This document shows, one piece after another, positions 1-9,210 of a stretch of 64,000 nucleotides of DNA; position 1 is the stretch's first letter, and each line of letters opens with the position of its first letter. The notes beneath the pieces were generated by a model. It was not told the DNA's origin, searched no databases, and was given only the letters and a program-made list of their open reading frames with translations. This DNA is from Bacteroidetes bacterium GWE2_42_24. Its GTDB lineage: Bacteria; Bacteroidota; Bacteroidia; Bacteroidales; TTA-H9. The position numbers and the translations under genes were made by a program. Location: the NCBI GenBank assembly GCA_001768515.1, contig MEOA01000067.1, positions 56,735-120,734 on the forward strand, in the 5' to 3' direction.

Positions 1-1
1 T

Positions 2-1501
2 TCTCTCGGGAGCTTTTTGACATCAATTATGATCCGACGCTCTGCCGAATCAAAGAGCAACGTTATCATCAAAGAAGCCAATGATAAAGCCGAGGTCATC
101 AAAAAGGAAAAGATGCTTCAGGCAAAAGAAAATTTCCTGCAATTAAAGTCGGAGCATGAGCAGGAAATGAACGAACGGAGCAACCAAATACAGAAAAATG
201 AACTTCGCCTAAAACAACGCGAAACCCAATTGAATCAGCGTCAGGATGAGCTTCAGAAGAAACAACGCGAAATCCAAACCCTTAAATCCAATATAGACCT
301 TCAGACTGAATCGCTTAATAAAAAGGAGTCTGAAATCAACAAGTTTATGAAGCAACAATATGAAACGCTTGAACGGATTTCAGGGATGTCGGCCAGTGAA
401 GCAAAAAACCAACTCATCGAGAGCCTGAAAGATGACGCTAAAATTGATGCCCAGGCAATGATCAAGGATATAATTGATGAGGCTAAGTTAACGGCCAATA
501 ACGAAGCCCGTAAAATCGTCGTCGAGTCAATTCAGCGAACTGCCGTTGAGCATGCTATCGAGAACACTGTCTCGGTGTTTAACATCGAAAATGATGAAAT
601 TAAAGGCAGAATTATTGGCCGTGAAGGACGAAACATCAGAGCACTGGAATCATTAACCGGCGTTGAGATCATCATTGATGATTCTCCCGATGCCATCATC
701 CTTTCAGGCTTTGATCCTGTGCGTCGTGAAATTGCCCGTTTATCACTCCACAAACTCGTTACCGATGGCCGTATTCACCCGGCCAGAATTGAAGAAGTCG
801 TTGCTAAAACAACAAAACAGGTTGAACAGGAAATTCTTGAAACCGGTAAACGTACAGCCATTGACCTTGGAATTCACGGAATGCATGCAGAATTGCTCAG
901 GTTGATCGGAAAAATGAAATACCGCTCTTCCTATGGACAAAACCTGTTGGCACATTCAATTGAAGTCGCCCGACTCTGTGCTACTATGGCTGCCGAACTG
1001 GGACTTAACCCGAAAAAAGCAAAACGAGCCGGTCTGCTTCATGATATCGGAAAAGTAGCTGATACCGAAAGTGACCTGCCCCACGCCCTTGCCGGGATGA
1101 AAATCGCCGAAAAATTCAAGGAAAAGCCAGAGGTTTGCAATGCCATCGGCTCCCATCATGAGGAGGAAGAAATGACGTCGTTGTTTGCGCCAATCGTTCA
1201 GGTATGCGACGCCATTTCTGGTGCCCGTCCTGGTGCACGACGCGAAGTGGTCGAGGCTTACATTCAGCGTCTCAATAAACTCGAGGACCTTGCCCTCACC
1301 TACCCCGGCGTCGTTAAAACATATGCCATTCAAGCCGGACGTGAGTTAAGGGTAATTGTTGGTGCCGATAAGGTTACCGATGTCGAAGCCAGCCAGATAT
1401 CTTATGACCTTTCAAAGAAAATTCAGGACGAGATGACCTATCCCGGACAAATCAAGATTACTGTGATCAGGGAAACCAGAGCCATCGCCTTCGCGAAATA
1501 G
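2..1501 (+). CDS. rny: Ribonuclease Y, 5' end cut by the window
   Basis: Membrane-anchored endoribonuclease that starts mRNA decay. The reading frame is open from base 2, so the true start and the N-terminal membrane helix lie outside the window. A TTG at 17 and an ATG at 29 are internal codons. What remains shows a long charged coiled coil (roughly the first 120 residues, rich in Lys/Glu/Gln), a KH RNA-binding domain around [13 protein letters not shown], and an HD metal-dependent phosphohydrolase domain with the signature LLHDIGK followed by GSHHEEEE. This order (coiled coil, KH, HD) is diagnostic of the family. About 500 codons are visible, so only a few tens of residues should be missing. 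The gene ends with TAG and is followed by a strong hairpin terminator, so it is the last gene of its transcript. Confidence 0.95.
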   Translation, partial: SLGSFLTSIMIRRSAESKSNVIIKEANDKAEVIKKEKMLQAKENFLQLKSEHEQEMNERSNQIQKNELRLKQRETQLNQRQDELQKKQREIQTLKSNIDLQTESLNKKESEINKFMKQQYETLERISGMSASEAKNQLIESLKDDAKIDAQAMIKDIIDEAKLTANNEARKIVVESIQRTAVEHAIENTVSVFNIENDEIKGRIIGREGRNIRALESLTGVEIIIDDSPDAIILSGFDPVRREIARLSLHKLVTDGRIHPARIEEVVAKTTKQVEQEILETGKRTAIDLGIHGMHAELLRLIGKMKYRSSYGQNLLAHSIEVARLCATMAAELGLNPKKAKRAGLLHDIGKVADTESDLPHALAGMKIAEKFKEKPEVCNAIGSHHEEEEMTSLFAPIVQVCDAISGARPGARREVVEAYIQRLNKLEDLALTYPGVVKTYAIQAGRELRVIVGADKVTDVEASQISYDLSKKIQDEMTYPGQIKITVIRETRAIAFAK

Positions 1502-1537
1502 ACAGCACTTCCTGATCATCTTGACTACTAATACTGC

Positions 1538-1571
1538 CAGCGCCGGTTTATATGAACCGGCGCTGTTTTTG
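1538..1571 (+). terminator. Intrinsic terminator after rny
   Basis: An 11-bp perfect stem (arm CAGCGCCGGTT, 6-nt loop, arm AACCGGCGCTG) is followed directly by five T residues. It lies 37 bases after the rny stop codon. Confidence 0.92.
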
Positions 1572-2190
1572 TATGCTATCAGATGGAAATCATACCGTAT
1601 AACTTTTAACTTAAGTCTGATGGGTACCCTTCTTTCGTTCGTCACAAACGACCAATTGCATAATCAACGTTGCATCTTTCGGGTATATTTTTGAATTTTT
1701 CTAACGGCTGAGACCTTTTATATTCCTATACCAAAAACCGATCAAACCGTTCATTGATTTCTAAAATTTGTTTATCAAGCCTCTTTATATAAAATGGCAG
1801 TCTTCATGATTATACATCAATAATTTTCAATCTTTCAAGATATTACACGAAAAATCGCCACTCCGTTCATTTTTCCTTCAGCCTCCAGGCTGACACTTTC
1901 GTTCTAACTTCGTTCAATGAAATCGCGGAAATTGCAATTATTAAGAATTTTAGTTCAATGTTCGTTCAAGGGGGATTAAGTAACCAAACATTACGTTTAA
2001 AACAAGCTGACAATCAAGACATAAAGAGACCAAAGTTATATCAAATATATATCAAAGAGGGAGTAAAGCCTTTTTTTACTAGTCTTTTTAACGGGTTTAC
2101 AGTATGTTACGAGAGGCTTTGGCTTAAACTTTAGCTTTGGTTTTGGCTCTCGATAGCTACCAACGATTTTTAGCAGGTAATCGTTTTAGT

Positions 2191-2222
2191 TTGTAGAGGC
2201 AAGGCATGCCTTGTCTCTACAA
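2191..2222. repeat. 32-bp palindromic element
   Basis: TTGTAGAGGCAAGGCA is followed directly by its reverse complement, with a single mismatch that would be a G-U pair in RNA. There is no T-tract, so it is not a standard terminator. Similar palindromes built on TGTAGAGAC are, to my knowledge, dispersed in many bacterial genomes. I infer a small interspersed repeat of the REP or MITE-remnant kind. Only one copy is in this window. Confidence 0.6.
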
Positions 2223-2329
2223 TAATTATATCGTCCCCGGCTCTTAAATCCCGATCAGTATCAGAGAATGACGAAAAAGCCGGATGGAGTGCATTCCGGC
2301 TACTCGAAGGCTAAGGGAAATGTGTCATT

Positions 2330-2450
2330 TTTTAAGATGGACCGTAGATCAACCGTAGATTAAGCGTAGATCAAGCGTTCGTCAAGCGTACGGTTAAGGT
2401 TGATCTTTGCTTGATTTTCGGCTGAAATGCGGTATAAGTTCTTTTGATAC
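2330..2450. repeat. Imperfect 11-bp-period tandem array, about 11 units
   Basis: Reading in blocks of 11 from 2330, GAT (or a close variant) recurs at positions 7-9. Blocks starting at 2330, 2341, 2352, 2363, 2396, 2407 and 2440 all have GAT there. The clearest units are ACCGTAGATCA, ACCGTAGATTA, AGCGTAGATCA, AGCGTTCGTCA and AGCGTACGGTT (2341-2395). The period is not a multiple of three, so it is not a coding repeat. Arrays of the same period are at 25065-25119 and 37504-37613. Confidence 0.7.
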
Positions 2451-3100
2451 TCCATTATGCTATGCCATTATTATGCCAAACCCGTATAAAATTCGGGGAT
2501 GGGTGAAAAAAAAAATGAATCGTTTAAATTTTACTTACCTGCCAATATATGCCCCTGTTTGAATATCTTGGCGGTTAAATTGAGTAGCGCAATTGTCGCT
2601 TTGGAAGTGTTTTCGTCCGCAGAGTCCTTTACACAAGCGATTTGCCGACCAGACTGAGGACACCTCCGGAGGATCCAGATCGATGGAGCATCAGGTTTTT
2701 TCTTCCTATTGGGGGCATCCTTCGTCGTGAGGAAGATTTATGGCTGTGAGGATCAATGGCAATCAGGCCTGCTTAAGTGACGTTAGTGTCAATAATGAAA
2801 TACTAACCCTTAAACCTTGAATTGATACTTTCATCTTTCCGTTGTTTGGCTTGGTAATATAAAAAGTAATCCTGGTAGCAGAGATATACATAAACAACAC
2901 TAAAACAAGCAAAAACAACAAATTAATGCAATAAATTGCTTTACAAATCAGATTTTGTAAATAAGAAGGGTATATCCGGGAGGAATAAGACCACCCATCC
3001 TGTATATAGCAAAATGGAATGTGATTAACACATTAAGGAAGAAAATCATTTCGTCCGATCATAATGAAACTATTGGGTTCAGAACTGTACAGACTAACAG

Positions 3101-3988
3101 TCAGTAACTCAGAATCCACGCATCCCGAAACTTGTTTGCAATCTTTCTACGGCCAGCCTTGGCCAGTTCAACTGATTCAAAGTCATCGATAGAGACACGG
3201 AATTTCCCATCATTCTCGATGATTTGTGAACGTTTATACCCCAGTTTGCGTACATCCTTCAGGGTAGCCTGCGCTTGTTTCAGGTTGTTGAAACTGCCGC
3301 TTATGATGTAAAAACGACCAGTTTTCTTAACGATTACAACATCAGAACCGGGTTGCTCATTTTGTGGTTCTTGCAATATGGCATCGGCTTTGAAGGCAAC
3401 GACTGAGTCGGAATGGCAAATTCTGATTTCTCCCTCAGGATCTGCTGATTCGCCGAACCAAGCACAGGCATATCCTTTAAAAATCGCCATACCAACTACT
3501 TTCCAATGATTTCTGGCCCATTTGCCATGCCCAAGAATGAGGCTGGCTGACTGTTGTGTACTTTTCCAATTCTCGATGATCTGATCAGGGAAGGCAGCAG
3601 CATTTTCCCAGTAAAGCACTTCGTAAGCAACACCCGGGTATTTTGTGAGCTCCTTAGGCTTATCCCATACCGATTTTTTACGGGTCTGATCCTTTGGATA
3701 ACAGAAAGGCGCCCAGTTGCCTTTATCACTCCAGCTGTGTTGGTTACAACCGTTGACGGCAGGGTTGTTCAGATGTAGATCTTTCACGTGAAGTTGAGCC
3801 ACGTACGATAAAGATTTAGATAACACCAGCGGCGTAGCACCATTGGCTACCCTGAATTCATTGATCATACGAAACAAGGTGGCTTCATCGTCCGACAGGC
3901 AGAAATTGGCAGGAATTTCCTGACCTCTTACAGTCGGGTTTATCAGTCCTGATATTAATAAAATAGCGGCTATAAGAATCTTTTTCAT
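3101..3988 (-). CDS. Secreted CAP-domain protein with C-terminal SPOR domain
   Basis: A 295-residue protein. The start at 3988 is preferred because it gives a clean signal peptide (MKKILIAAILLISG...), whereas an ATG at 4009 would overlap galK and add seven polar residues. Residues about 35-190 form a CAP/SCP domain: MINEFRVANGATPLVLS, then HVKDLH, a Cys-rich segment with HSWSDKGNW, and HWKVVGMA near the end. The last 75 residues resemble a SPOR domain (FYIISGSFNNLKQAQ... GKFRVSIDDFES), which in other proteins binds denuded peptidoglycan. I infer an envelope protein linked to the cell wall; CAP domains have varied activities, so no reaction is assigned. It is the last gene of the operon with galK, starting 13 bases after the galK stop codon. 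Confidence 0.75.
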   Translation of the reverse strand: MKKILIAAILLISGLINPTVRGQEIPANFCLSDDEATLFRMINEFRVANGATPLVLSKSLSYVAQLHVKDLHLNNPAVNGCNQHSWSDKGNWAPFCYPKDQTRKKSVWDKPKELTKYPGVAYEVLYWENAAAFPDQIIENWKSTQQSASLILGHGKWARNHWKVVGMAIFKGYACAWFGESADPEGEIRICHSDSVVAFKADAILQEPQNEQPGSDVVIVKKTGRFYIISGSFNNLKQAQATLKDVRKLGYKRSQIIENDGKFRVSIDDFESVELAKAGRRKIANKFRDAWILSY

Positions 3989-4001
3989 AAAACAGTTATC
4001 C

Positions 4002-5183
4002 TTAATCATTTATATTTATTTCATGAATCCCATCTGCGGGATGTACCATATAGAAGTCTGCTGCCCGGTTTGTTTTTCTCAAGTATGCTTCTCCTACTTT
4101 GGCAGCAAATTCATTTTTAGCCTGATCATCTATCAGACTTAGCGTGCATCCTCCAAAGCCTGCACCAGTCATTCGGCTTCCGTCGGTAAACGATAATTTA
4201 TTTGCTTCTTCGGTTAAAACATCTAATTCAAAACACGAAACTTCATAATCATTACGCAGGCTCAAGTGCGATGCATTCAGCAATACACCAATTTGCTTAA
4301 AGTCTGCTGTTTCAAGTGCATCCACCATTTCACGTACCCGTTCGTTTTCTGAGGCCACATGAAAGAGCCGGTTATAAATTGTTTGCTCTTTAAAAAACGG
4401 CTTGATGCTTACAAGGTCATTAACTGTCAGTTGGCCAAGATTTTGAAGTTTCAGGTGATGGGCAGCAAGTGCTAACCCTTGTTTACATTCGGCCACTCGT
4501 TCATTGTATTTTGAATCTGCTAATCCGCGAGGGCGATTGGTATTGCTTACCATGAAAGCTTTTCCCGTAAAATCGATTGATACCAGTTGCCCGTCGTTGG
4601 AATTGCAGTCGAGTTTAATTGCTTTTCCCGGTTTACCCATCCCGATGGCATACATATCCATGATACCGCAGTTCAGTCCAATAAATTCATTTTCTGCTTT
4701 TCTGGCGATTTCAACAAGTTGAAAGTTGCCAAATCCTGCTGAAAGGATATTGTTAAGTGCTATGGCGGTTACCATTTCAATGGATGCAGAAGATGAGAGC
4801 CCGGCACTATGAGGAAGGTCACCGTAGAAATAGAAGTCATGCCCTGGCAAATTGTGTCCCATTTTGCGGAATATCTCAATAACACCCAGCGGGTACTTCC
4901 ACCAATTTTGCTTATGCTGTTCGAAAGCGGCGTTTATCTTAACTTCTCCATTTTCTTTAAAACCAGATGACACGAACCGGAAAGAATCGGTTCCGTTGGG
5001 TCTGATGGCGAGAGACGTGCCAAGGTTAATGGCAAAAGGGAGAACCAGTCCATAGTTATAATCCGTGTGCTCACCGATCAGGTTGACTCTGCCTGGTGCA
5101 AAAAAAAGCCGCAAATCCTTTTGTTTATCACCAAACGACTGGTGAAAACCTCTAATGATTAAATTTTTAGTGTCTTGATTCAT
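4002..5183 (-). CDS. galK: Galactokinase
   Basis: Phosphorylates alpha-D-galactose with ATP to galactose 1-phosphate, the entry step of the Leloir pathway in the cytosol. GHMP-kinase features are clear: the N-terminal galactose signature GRVNLIGEHTDY, the ATP-binding loop GLSSSASIEMVTA, the segment GLNCGIMDMYAIG carrying the catalytic Asp, and the C-terminal MTGAGFGGCTLSL. At 393 residues it has the usual family length. The canonical CGIMDQ reads CGIMDM here. The start codon overlaps the stop codon of the upstream hybrid kinase (ATGA), so the two are translationally coupled. No galT, galE or galactose transporter is nearby; its partners here are regulatory and envelope genes. Confidence 0.93.
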   Translation of the reverse strand: MNQDTKNLIIRGFHQSFGDKQKDLRLFFAPGRVNLIGEHTDYNYGLVLPFAINLGTSLAIRPNGTDSFRFVSSGFKENGEVKINAAFEQHKQNWWKYPLGVIEIFRKMGHNLPGHDFYFYGDLPHSAGLSSSASIEMVTAIALNNILSAGFGNFQLVEIARKAENEFIGLNCGIMDMYAIGMGKPGKAIKLDCNSNDGQLVSIDFTGKAFMVSNTNRPRGLADSKYNERVAECKQGLALAAHHLKLQNLGQLTVNDLVSIKPFFKEQTIYNRLFHVASENERVREMVDALETADFKQIGVLLNASHLSLRNDYEVSCFELDVLTEEANKLSFTDGSRMTGAGFGGCTLSLIDDQAKNEFAAKVGEAYLRKTNRAADFYMVHPADGIHEININD

Positions 5184-7726
5184 GATGAATACTTTACATC
5201 AAGATATTTATGCAAAATAGATAATAATTCATTGAATTGAAGTGGTTTTGACAGAAAATCGTGAAAGCCGGCCTGAATAAACAATTCTTTGTCGGTATTA
5301 TAAACCGAGGCACTGACGGCAATGGTTGGAATATTGGCTGTTGTTGGACAATCTTTCAGGCGTCGGTTTACCTCAAAACCATCGATTCCAGGCATCCTGA
5401 TATCGAGTAGAATCAGGTCGGGATGATGGCTCTTCGCGTATTGAAGGGCTAACTCACCTGAAGCTGCTTCCATTACGGAGATTCCCTTAAAACTGATAAG
5501 CTCTTTAAGCAAAAGCCGGTTGTCAGCTATATCGTCGACGATCAGCACTTTTGAGTCGAAGAAACGTGTTTCCAGAGAAGAAGTATCGGGTATCGAATTC
5601 AAATTATTCAATCCAACCAGAACATCAGGGAGCATCAAAGTGAAGGAACTGCCTTCATTAAGAATACTCTCTACAGATAGCTGTCCACCCATCAGATGGG
5701 CGAGTCTCTGGCTGATGGTTAGTCCCAACCCGTTACCCCCTTCCAAAGTAGAGTTGGAGGGCTTAATCTGGCTAAAAGAATCAAAAATCATTTGAAGATT
5801 TTCAGCAGCAATACCTTTACCGGTATCCCTAACCGTAATAACGAGGTCGACCGAATTACCCGCTTCGGCCTTTTCGTTACTGACACTGACTGAGACGGTG
5901 ACCTTACCATGATCAGTAAACTTAAGGGCATTTCCGACCAGATTAAACAATATCTGGCGAAGACGTTGAGCATCAACAATAAGCCAATCTGGAACCCTGG
6001 TGATGTATTCAATGGATAACAACAGGTTCTTTTCATTGGCGGTTAAAGAAAATGCAGCCAGTATCTCTTCCAGAAAATTGCTAAGATTTACCTGAGTAAG
6101 TGACAGATGAGCTTTTCCTGATTCGATGTAAGCAAGATCAAGAATATCGTTGATGATGGTAAGAAGCCCTCTTCCGCTTTGCCTGATTGAGTTAATATAC
6201 CGGTTAATCATTGAAGTCGAAGGATCCCGGGCCAGTAGATCAGTAAATCCAAGGATTGAATTAAGTGGTGTTCTGATTTCATGGCTCATATTGGCAAGAA
6301 ACTGGGATTTGGCTTCGGCTAAATTCTCAGCTTTCGTTTTTGCCTTTTCCAATTCATGAGAATAGCGTTTAAGCTCCAATTGAGCTTTTTCGATAATGAC
6401 GGCTTTCTGCTGGAGCTTTTTTCCGGCATTTTTTTTGTTTTTATAGGCAAGGTAGGTGCCAATCGCGCTGATGAGTAGTATGCCAATTATTATTCCGGAA
6501 GTCGTTCGTTGGCGGGACAGATTTTGATCTCTCAACAGGTTCTCGTGCTTCAACATCTCAATCTCCTTCGCTTTTGTCTCTGTCTCAAACCTTGCCTGAA
6601 TAGCAGCGATATTTCTCCGGTTTGTTTCATTTAGAAGACTATCCTTGAAGAAGATAGATTTCTTGTAGAACTGAAGTGCCTTTGATGAATCATTTTTTTG
6701 TTCATTGATACTGCATAACATCATGTTAATCTCTGTCAATTGGGAGAGCACGCCGAGTTTCCCGGCTTGAGCAAGCGCAAGCTTCAGTGATGGTTCAGCT
6801 TGTTTTATATCACCGCGCTGTATCAAGATTTTGGCAATGTTAATTCTGGAGTCGACCACATAGCGCAGATCCGAGATCATAGTGAACAGTTCAAGCGCTT
6901 TGTTGAAGTATCCTAGTGCTTCAGCATAATCTTTTTCTGCAAGACAGACGCTCCCCAGATCATTGTAACATATAGCCATTCCTTTCAAATTCTTGGCACT
7001 TCGATTGACTTCCAGACTCTTGTTGTAATAATTTCTTGCCTTATTATTGTCTTTGAGAGCCAGATAAACATTTCCAAGATTATTTAAGTTGATAGCGATA
7101 CCCCTTTTGCTTTTAACTTCTCTTTCCAGGCTAAGACTTTGTTCGAAAAATTCAATGGCACGCGGGTAATCACCAAGCAAGAAATTTATATTTCCAATAC
7201 TGTTTGTTGAAATGGCTTTACTGTGCTGGTCATTTAAACTATCGGCAATTCTCAGTGCTTTCAGGTGGTATTCCAGGGCCCTCTGATAATCGTCGATGCG
7301 CCGGTATACAACACCAATGTTATTGTAACAACGCATCAGCATTGAGGGATCGTGAGAAAGTACCAGTTTTTTGTAAGCCAGAAAATGGAAATAGAGTGCA
7401 CTTTTATAATCACCAATATCTCTTAACCTTACGCCTTCATTTTCAACTAATTCCAGAAAGTAATGTTCATTATCAGATGTAATTGCAATATTATTAGCTT
7501 TCTCGAGATAGATAGCAGGTTTTTGGGTGCCAGCGTCCGACTGATTATGCAAGCAATAAGAGGCAAGATTGATGTAGACACTAATTTCTGAAGTGTCGTT
7601 TTTTAGTATCCTTTTTCCTTTTTCAGTTAGTTTATCATTAATAGCCGACTGTGCCAGCACGATTCCCGGGGAATTCAGGAATGCGATAAGAATAAATGAT
7701 GCAACAATGAAAAAGGTTTTATTCAT
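5180..7726 (-). CDS. TPR-containing hybrid sensor histidine kinase
   Basis: An 848-residue membrane sensor. It has a signal peptide at residues 1-25, then periplasmic tetratricopeptide repeats to about residue 370 (for example YKSALYFHFLAYKKL, YQRALEYHLKALRIA, YPRAIEFFEQSLSLE), a short linker, one transmembrane helix near 405-425 (GIIIGILLISAIGTYLAY) and a coiled coil. A HisKA domain follows with MSHEIRTP (His near 482), then a HATPase domain with N-box NLVGNALKF, DTGKGI and GLGLTISQRL. A C-terminal receiver carries DD near its start, the acceptor Asp in LILLDIRMPG (near 774) and the conserved Lys in LSKPL. It has no DNA-binding domain. It lies 16 bases after an NtrC-type regulator and overlaps galK by 4 bases. 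I infer that it senses through the TPR domain and signals to that regulator; the ligand is unknown. Confidence 0.9.
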   Translation of the reverse strand: MNKTFFIVASFILIAFLNSPGIVLAQSAINDKLTEKGKRILKNDTSEISVYINLASYCLHNQSDAGTQKPAIYLEKANNIAITSDNEHYFLELVENEGVRLRDIGDYKSALYFHFLAYKKLVLSHDPSMLMRCYNNIGVVYRRIDDYQRALEYHLKALRIADSLNDQHSKAISTNSIGNINFLLGDYPRAIEFFEQSLSLEREVKSKRGIAINLNNLGNVYLALKDNNKARNYYNKSLEVNRSAKNLKGMAICYNDLGSVCLAEKDYAEALGYFNKALELFTMISDLRYVVDSRINIAKILIQRGDIKQAEPSLKLALAQAGKLGVLSQLTEINMMLCSINEQKNDSSKALQFYKKSIFFKDSLLNETNRRNIAAIQARFETETKAKEIEMLKHENLLRDQNLSRQRTTSGIIIGILLISAIGTYLAYKNKKNAGKKLQQKAVIIEKAQLELKRYSHELEKAKTKAENLAEAKSQFLANMSHEIRTPLNSILGFTDLLARDPSTSMINRYINSIRQSGRGLLTIINDILDLAYIESGKAHLSLTQVNLSNFLEEILAAFSLTANEKNLLLSIEYITRVPDWLIVDAQRLRQILFNLVGNALKFTDHGKVTVSVSVSNEKAEAGNSVDLVITVRDTGKGIAAENLQMIFDSFSQIKPSNSTLEGGNGLGLTISQRLAHLMGGQLSVESILNEGSSFTLMLPDVLVGLNNLNSIPDTSSLETRFFDSKVLIVDDIADNRLLLKELISFKGISVMEAASGELALQYAKSHHPDLILLDIRMPGIDGFEVNRRLKDCPTTANIPTIAVSASVYNTDKELFIQAGFHDFLSKPLQFNELLSILHKYLDVKYSS

Positions 7727-7742
7727 TACATATTGTTAGGCA

Positions 7743-9092
7743 TCATACCATTCCTTCTTCTTTTATAAGGTTGTAGATACTTGATTTTCCAATTTCCAAA
7801 ACCTCAGCTACTCTGGTTACTTTATTGTTATACTTTTTGAGATAATGTTTGATAATATGTATGTAATATTCCCGCATAGTCAATTCTTCGGAGAGGAAGC
7901 CGTCAAATTCGCTAGTTGAACTAAAGACAAGATGATCGGGTTCAATGAATTCATTGTTTGTCATGATTGCTGCCAATTCAACGACGGCTTTTAATTCTCT
8001 GATATTACCAGGGAAAGGATAGCGGCGAAGTTTTTCCTGAGCGGCCTGAGTAATGGTAATCTTGCTCATTTTATTCTTGGCGACAAATTCGTCGATAAAA
8101 TGTTTTGCAAGAAAGATGACGTCATTATCGCGGTCCCTTAACGGAGGGAGGGTGATTGGCAATCCCAGCAACCTGTAATACAAATCTTCACGAAATTTTC
8201 CTTTTTTGACTTCCTCGGCAAGGTTTTTATGTGTGGCAACTATAACTCTGACGTTAAGTTTAACAATGGAATTCCCCCCTACCCTTGAAAGCTCTTCCTC
8301 CTGCAAGACCCTTAAAAGTTTGGTCTGCATTGACAAATCCATATCACCTATCTCATCAAGAAAAAGTGTTCCATAATTTGCTTCTTCGAAACGGCCAATT
8401 CTACGGTTAAAAGCATCTGTAAACGATCCCTTTTCGTGACCAAAAAGCTCACTTTCGATCAGTTCAGATGGGATAGCCGAGACGTTAACAGCCACAAAAG
8501 CTTTATTCTTCCGGTCGCTGTTAAAATGGATTGCTTTAGCCACTAACTCTTTTCCGGTTCCAGTCTCGCCAGTAATAGAAACCGTTATGTTTGTTTTGGT
8601 GGCTTTCTCAATCATTGCAAAGATGTTTTGAATAGCCAGACTTTGACCCTTAATCAGGTTTTCATATTTGTACTTCTTTCCAATTTCTGTTTCGAGTTCC
8701 CTGATCTTGGTTTGAAGTTGCATCCTCTCATTAATGATGCCCAGTGCTCTCCAAAGGCGCTGAAACATATCTTCATCTTTCACGATATAATCGTAGGCAC
8801 CTTCTTTCAGAAGGTCGACAGCAACTTTAACATCGTGCTGGGACGAAATAATTATAACAGGTAAATCAGGGTTTAATTCTTTAATTTTTTTAAGGACATT
8901 CAATCCGGACATTCCGGGCAGATTGTAGTCAAGGGTGATAAGCGCGGGGTTTTTAAAGAGGTTGTCGATACATTTTCTTCCATCAGAAAAAATTTCGACC
9001 TCATAATCAGGGTTAAGAGACAAATGGAACTTTAATGTCTTTGCAAACAGAGGATCGTCTTCAACTACGTATATTTTCAGTTGTGCTGCCAT
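7743..9092 (-). CDS. NtrC-family response regulator (receiver, AAA+, Fis-type HTH)
   Basis: A 449-residue transcription activator of the sigma-54 enhancer-binding type. The receiver (residues 4-120) has the acidic pair VEDD, acceptor Asp in LITLDYNLPG (near 53) and Lys in YIVKDED. The AAA+ domain has Walker A GETGTGKE (near 175), Walker B LFLDEIGDM and the arginine region FREDLYYRL. The C-terminus is a Fis-like helix-turn-helix (NKVTRVAEVLEIGKSSIYNLI). The sigma-54 contact loop, normally GAFTGA, reads GSFTDA here (near 221-226), which could weaken or alter sigma-54 contact. First gene of the minus-strand operon with the hybrid kinase, galK and the CAP protein, behind a good Bacteroidota promoter. 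Confidence 0.9.
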   Translation of the reverse strand: MAAQLKIYVVEDDPLFAKTLKFHLSLNPDYEVEIFSDGRKCIDNLFKNPALITLDYNLPGMSGLNVLKKIKELNPDLPVIIISSQHDVKVAVDLLKEGAYDYIVKDEDMFQRLWRALGIINERMQLQTKIRELETEIGKKYKYENLIKGQSLAIQNIFAMIEKATKTNITVSITGETGTGKELVAKAIHFNSDRKNKAFVAVNVSAIPSELIESELFGHEKGSFTDAFNRRIGRFEEANYGTLFLDEIGDMDLSMQTKLLRVLQEEELSRVGGNSIVKLNVRVIVATHKNLAEEVKKGKFREDLYYRLLGLPITLPPLRDRDNDVIFLAKHFIDEFVAKNKMSKITITQAAQEKLRRYPFPGNIRELKAVVELAAIMTNNEFIEPDHLVFSSTSEFDGFLSEELTMREYYIHIIKHYLKKYNNKVTRVAEVLEIGKSSIYNLIKEEGMV

Positions 9093-9120
9093 AATTAAGC
9101 ATGATTATTAGATTAATTCA

Positions 9121-9149
9121 CAAATATACTAATTATTTACACTTTCCAA
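9121..9149 (-). promoter_or_regulatory. Bacteroidota-type promoter of the NtrC/kinase/galK operon
   Basis: Read on the minus strand: TTGG at 9149-9146, then TATATTTG at 9128-9121. This matches the -33 TTG and -7 TAnnTTTG consensus of the primary sigma factor of this phylum, with 18 bases between TTG and TA. Transcription would begin near 9115, about 20 bases before the start codon. Confidence 0.7.
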
Positions 9150-9159
9150 TATCTGGAAC

Positions 9160-9188
9160 AAAAAAGCCCATGCATATTTTGCATGGGC
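9160..9188 (-). terminator. Intrinsic terminator of the glycogen operon
   Basis: On the minus strand GCCCATGCA, a short A/T loop and TGCATGGGC are followed by six T residues (the A run at 9160-9165). It lies 23 bases after the synthase-phosphorylase stop codon and separates it from the next operon. Confidence 0.9.
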
Positions 9189-9210
9189 ATGAACATAATA
9201 ATTATATACT

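Larger units (their letters stand above)
1572..3100. other. Long intergenic spacer, about 1.5 kb
   Basis: I see no convincing gene here: frames are short, codon use is unlike the neighbours, and no ribosome-binding site leads a long frame. It holds a 32-bp palindrome (2191-2222) and an 11-bp-periodic array (2330-2450), listed separately. The flanking genes converge on it, which normally calls for only a short spacer, so its length is notable. It may be decayed sequence or hold an unrecognised RNA or structural element. Confidence 0.6.

Noticed and set aside
2763..2935. Minus-strand frame of about 55 codons with a hydrophobic start
   Set aside because: No good start context and only low-complexity hydrophobic residues; not distinguishable from chance in A/T-rich DNA.
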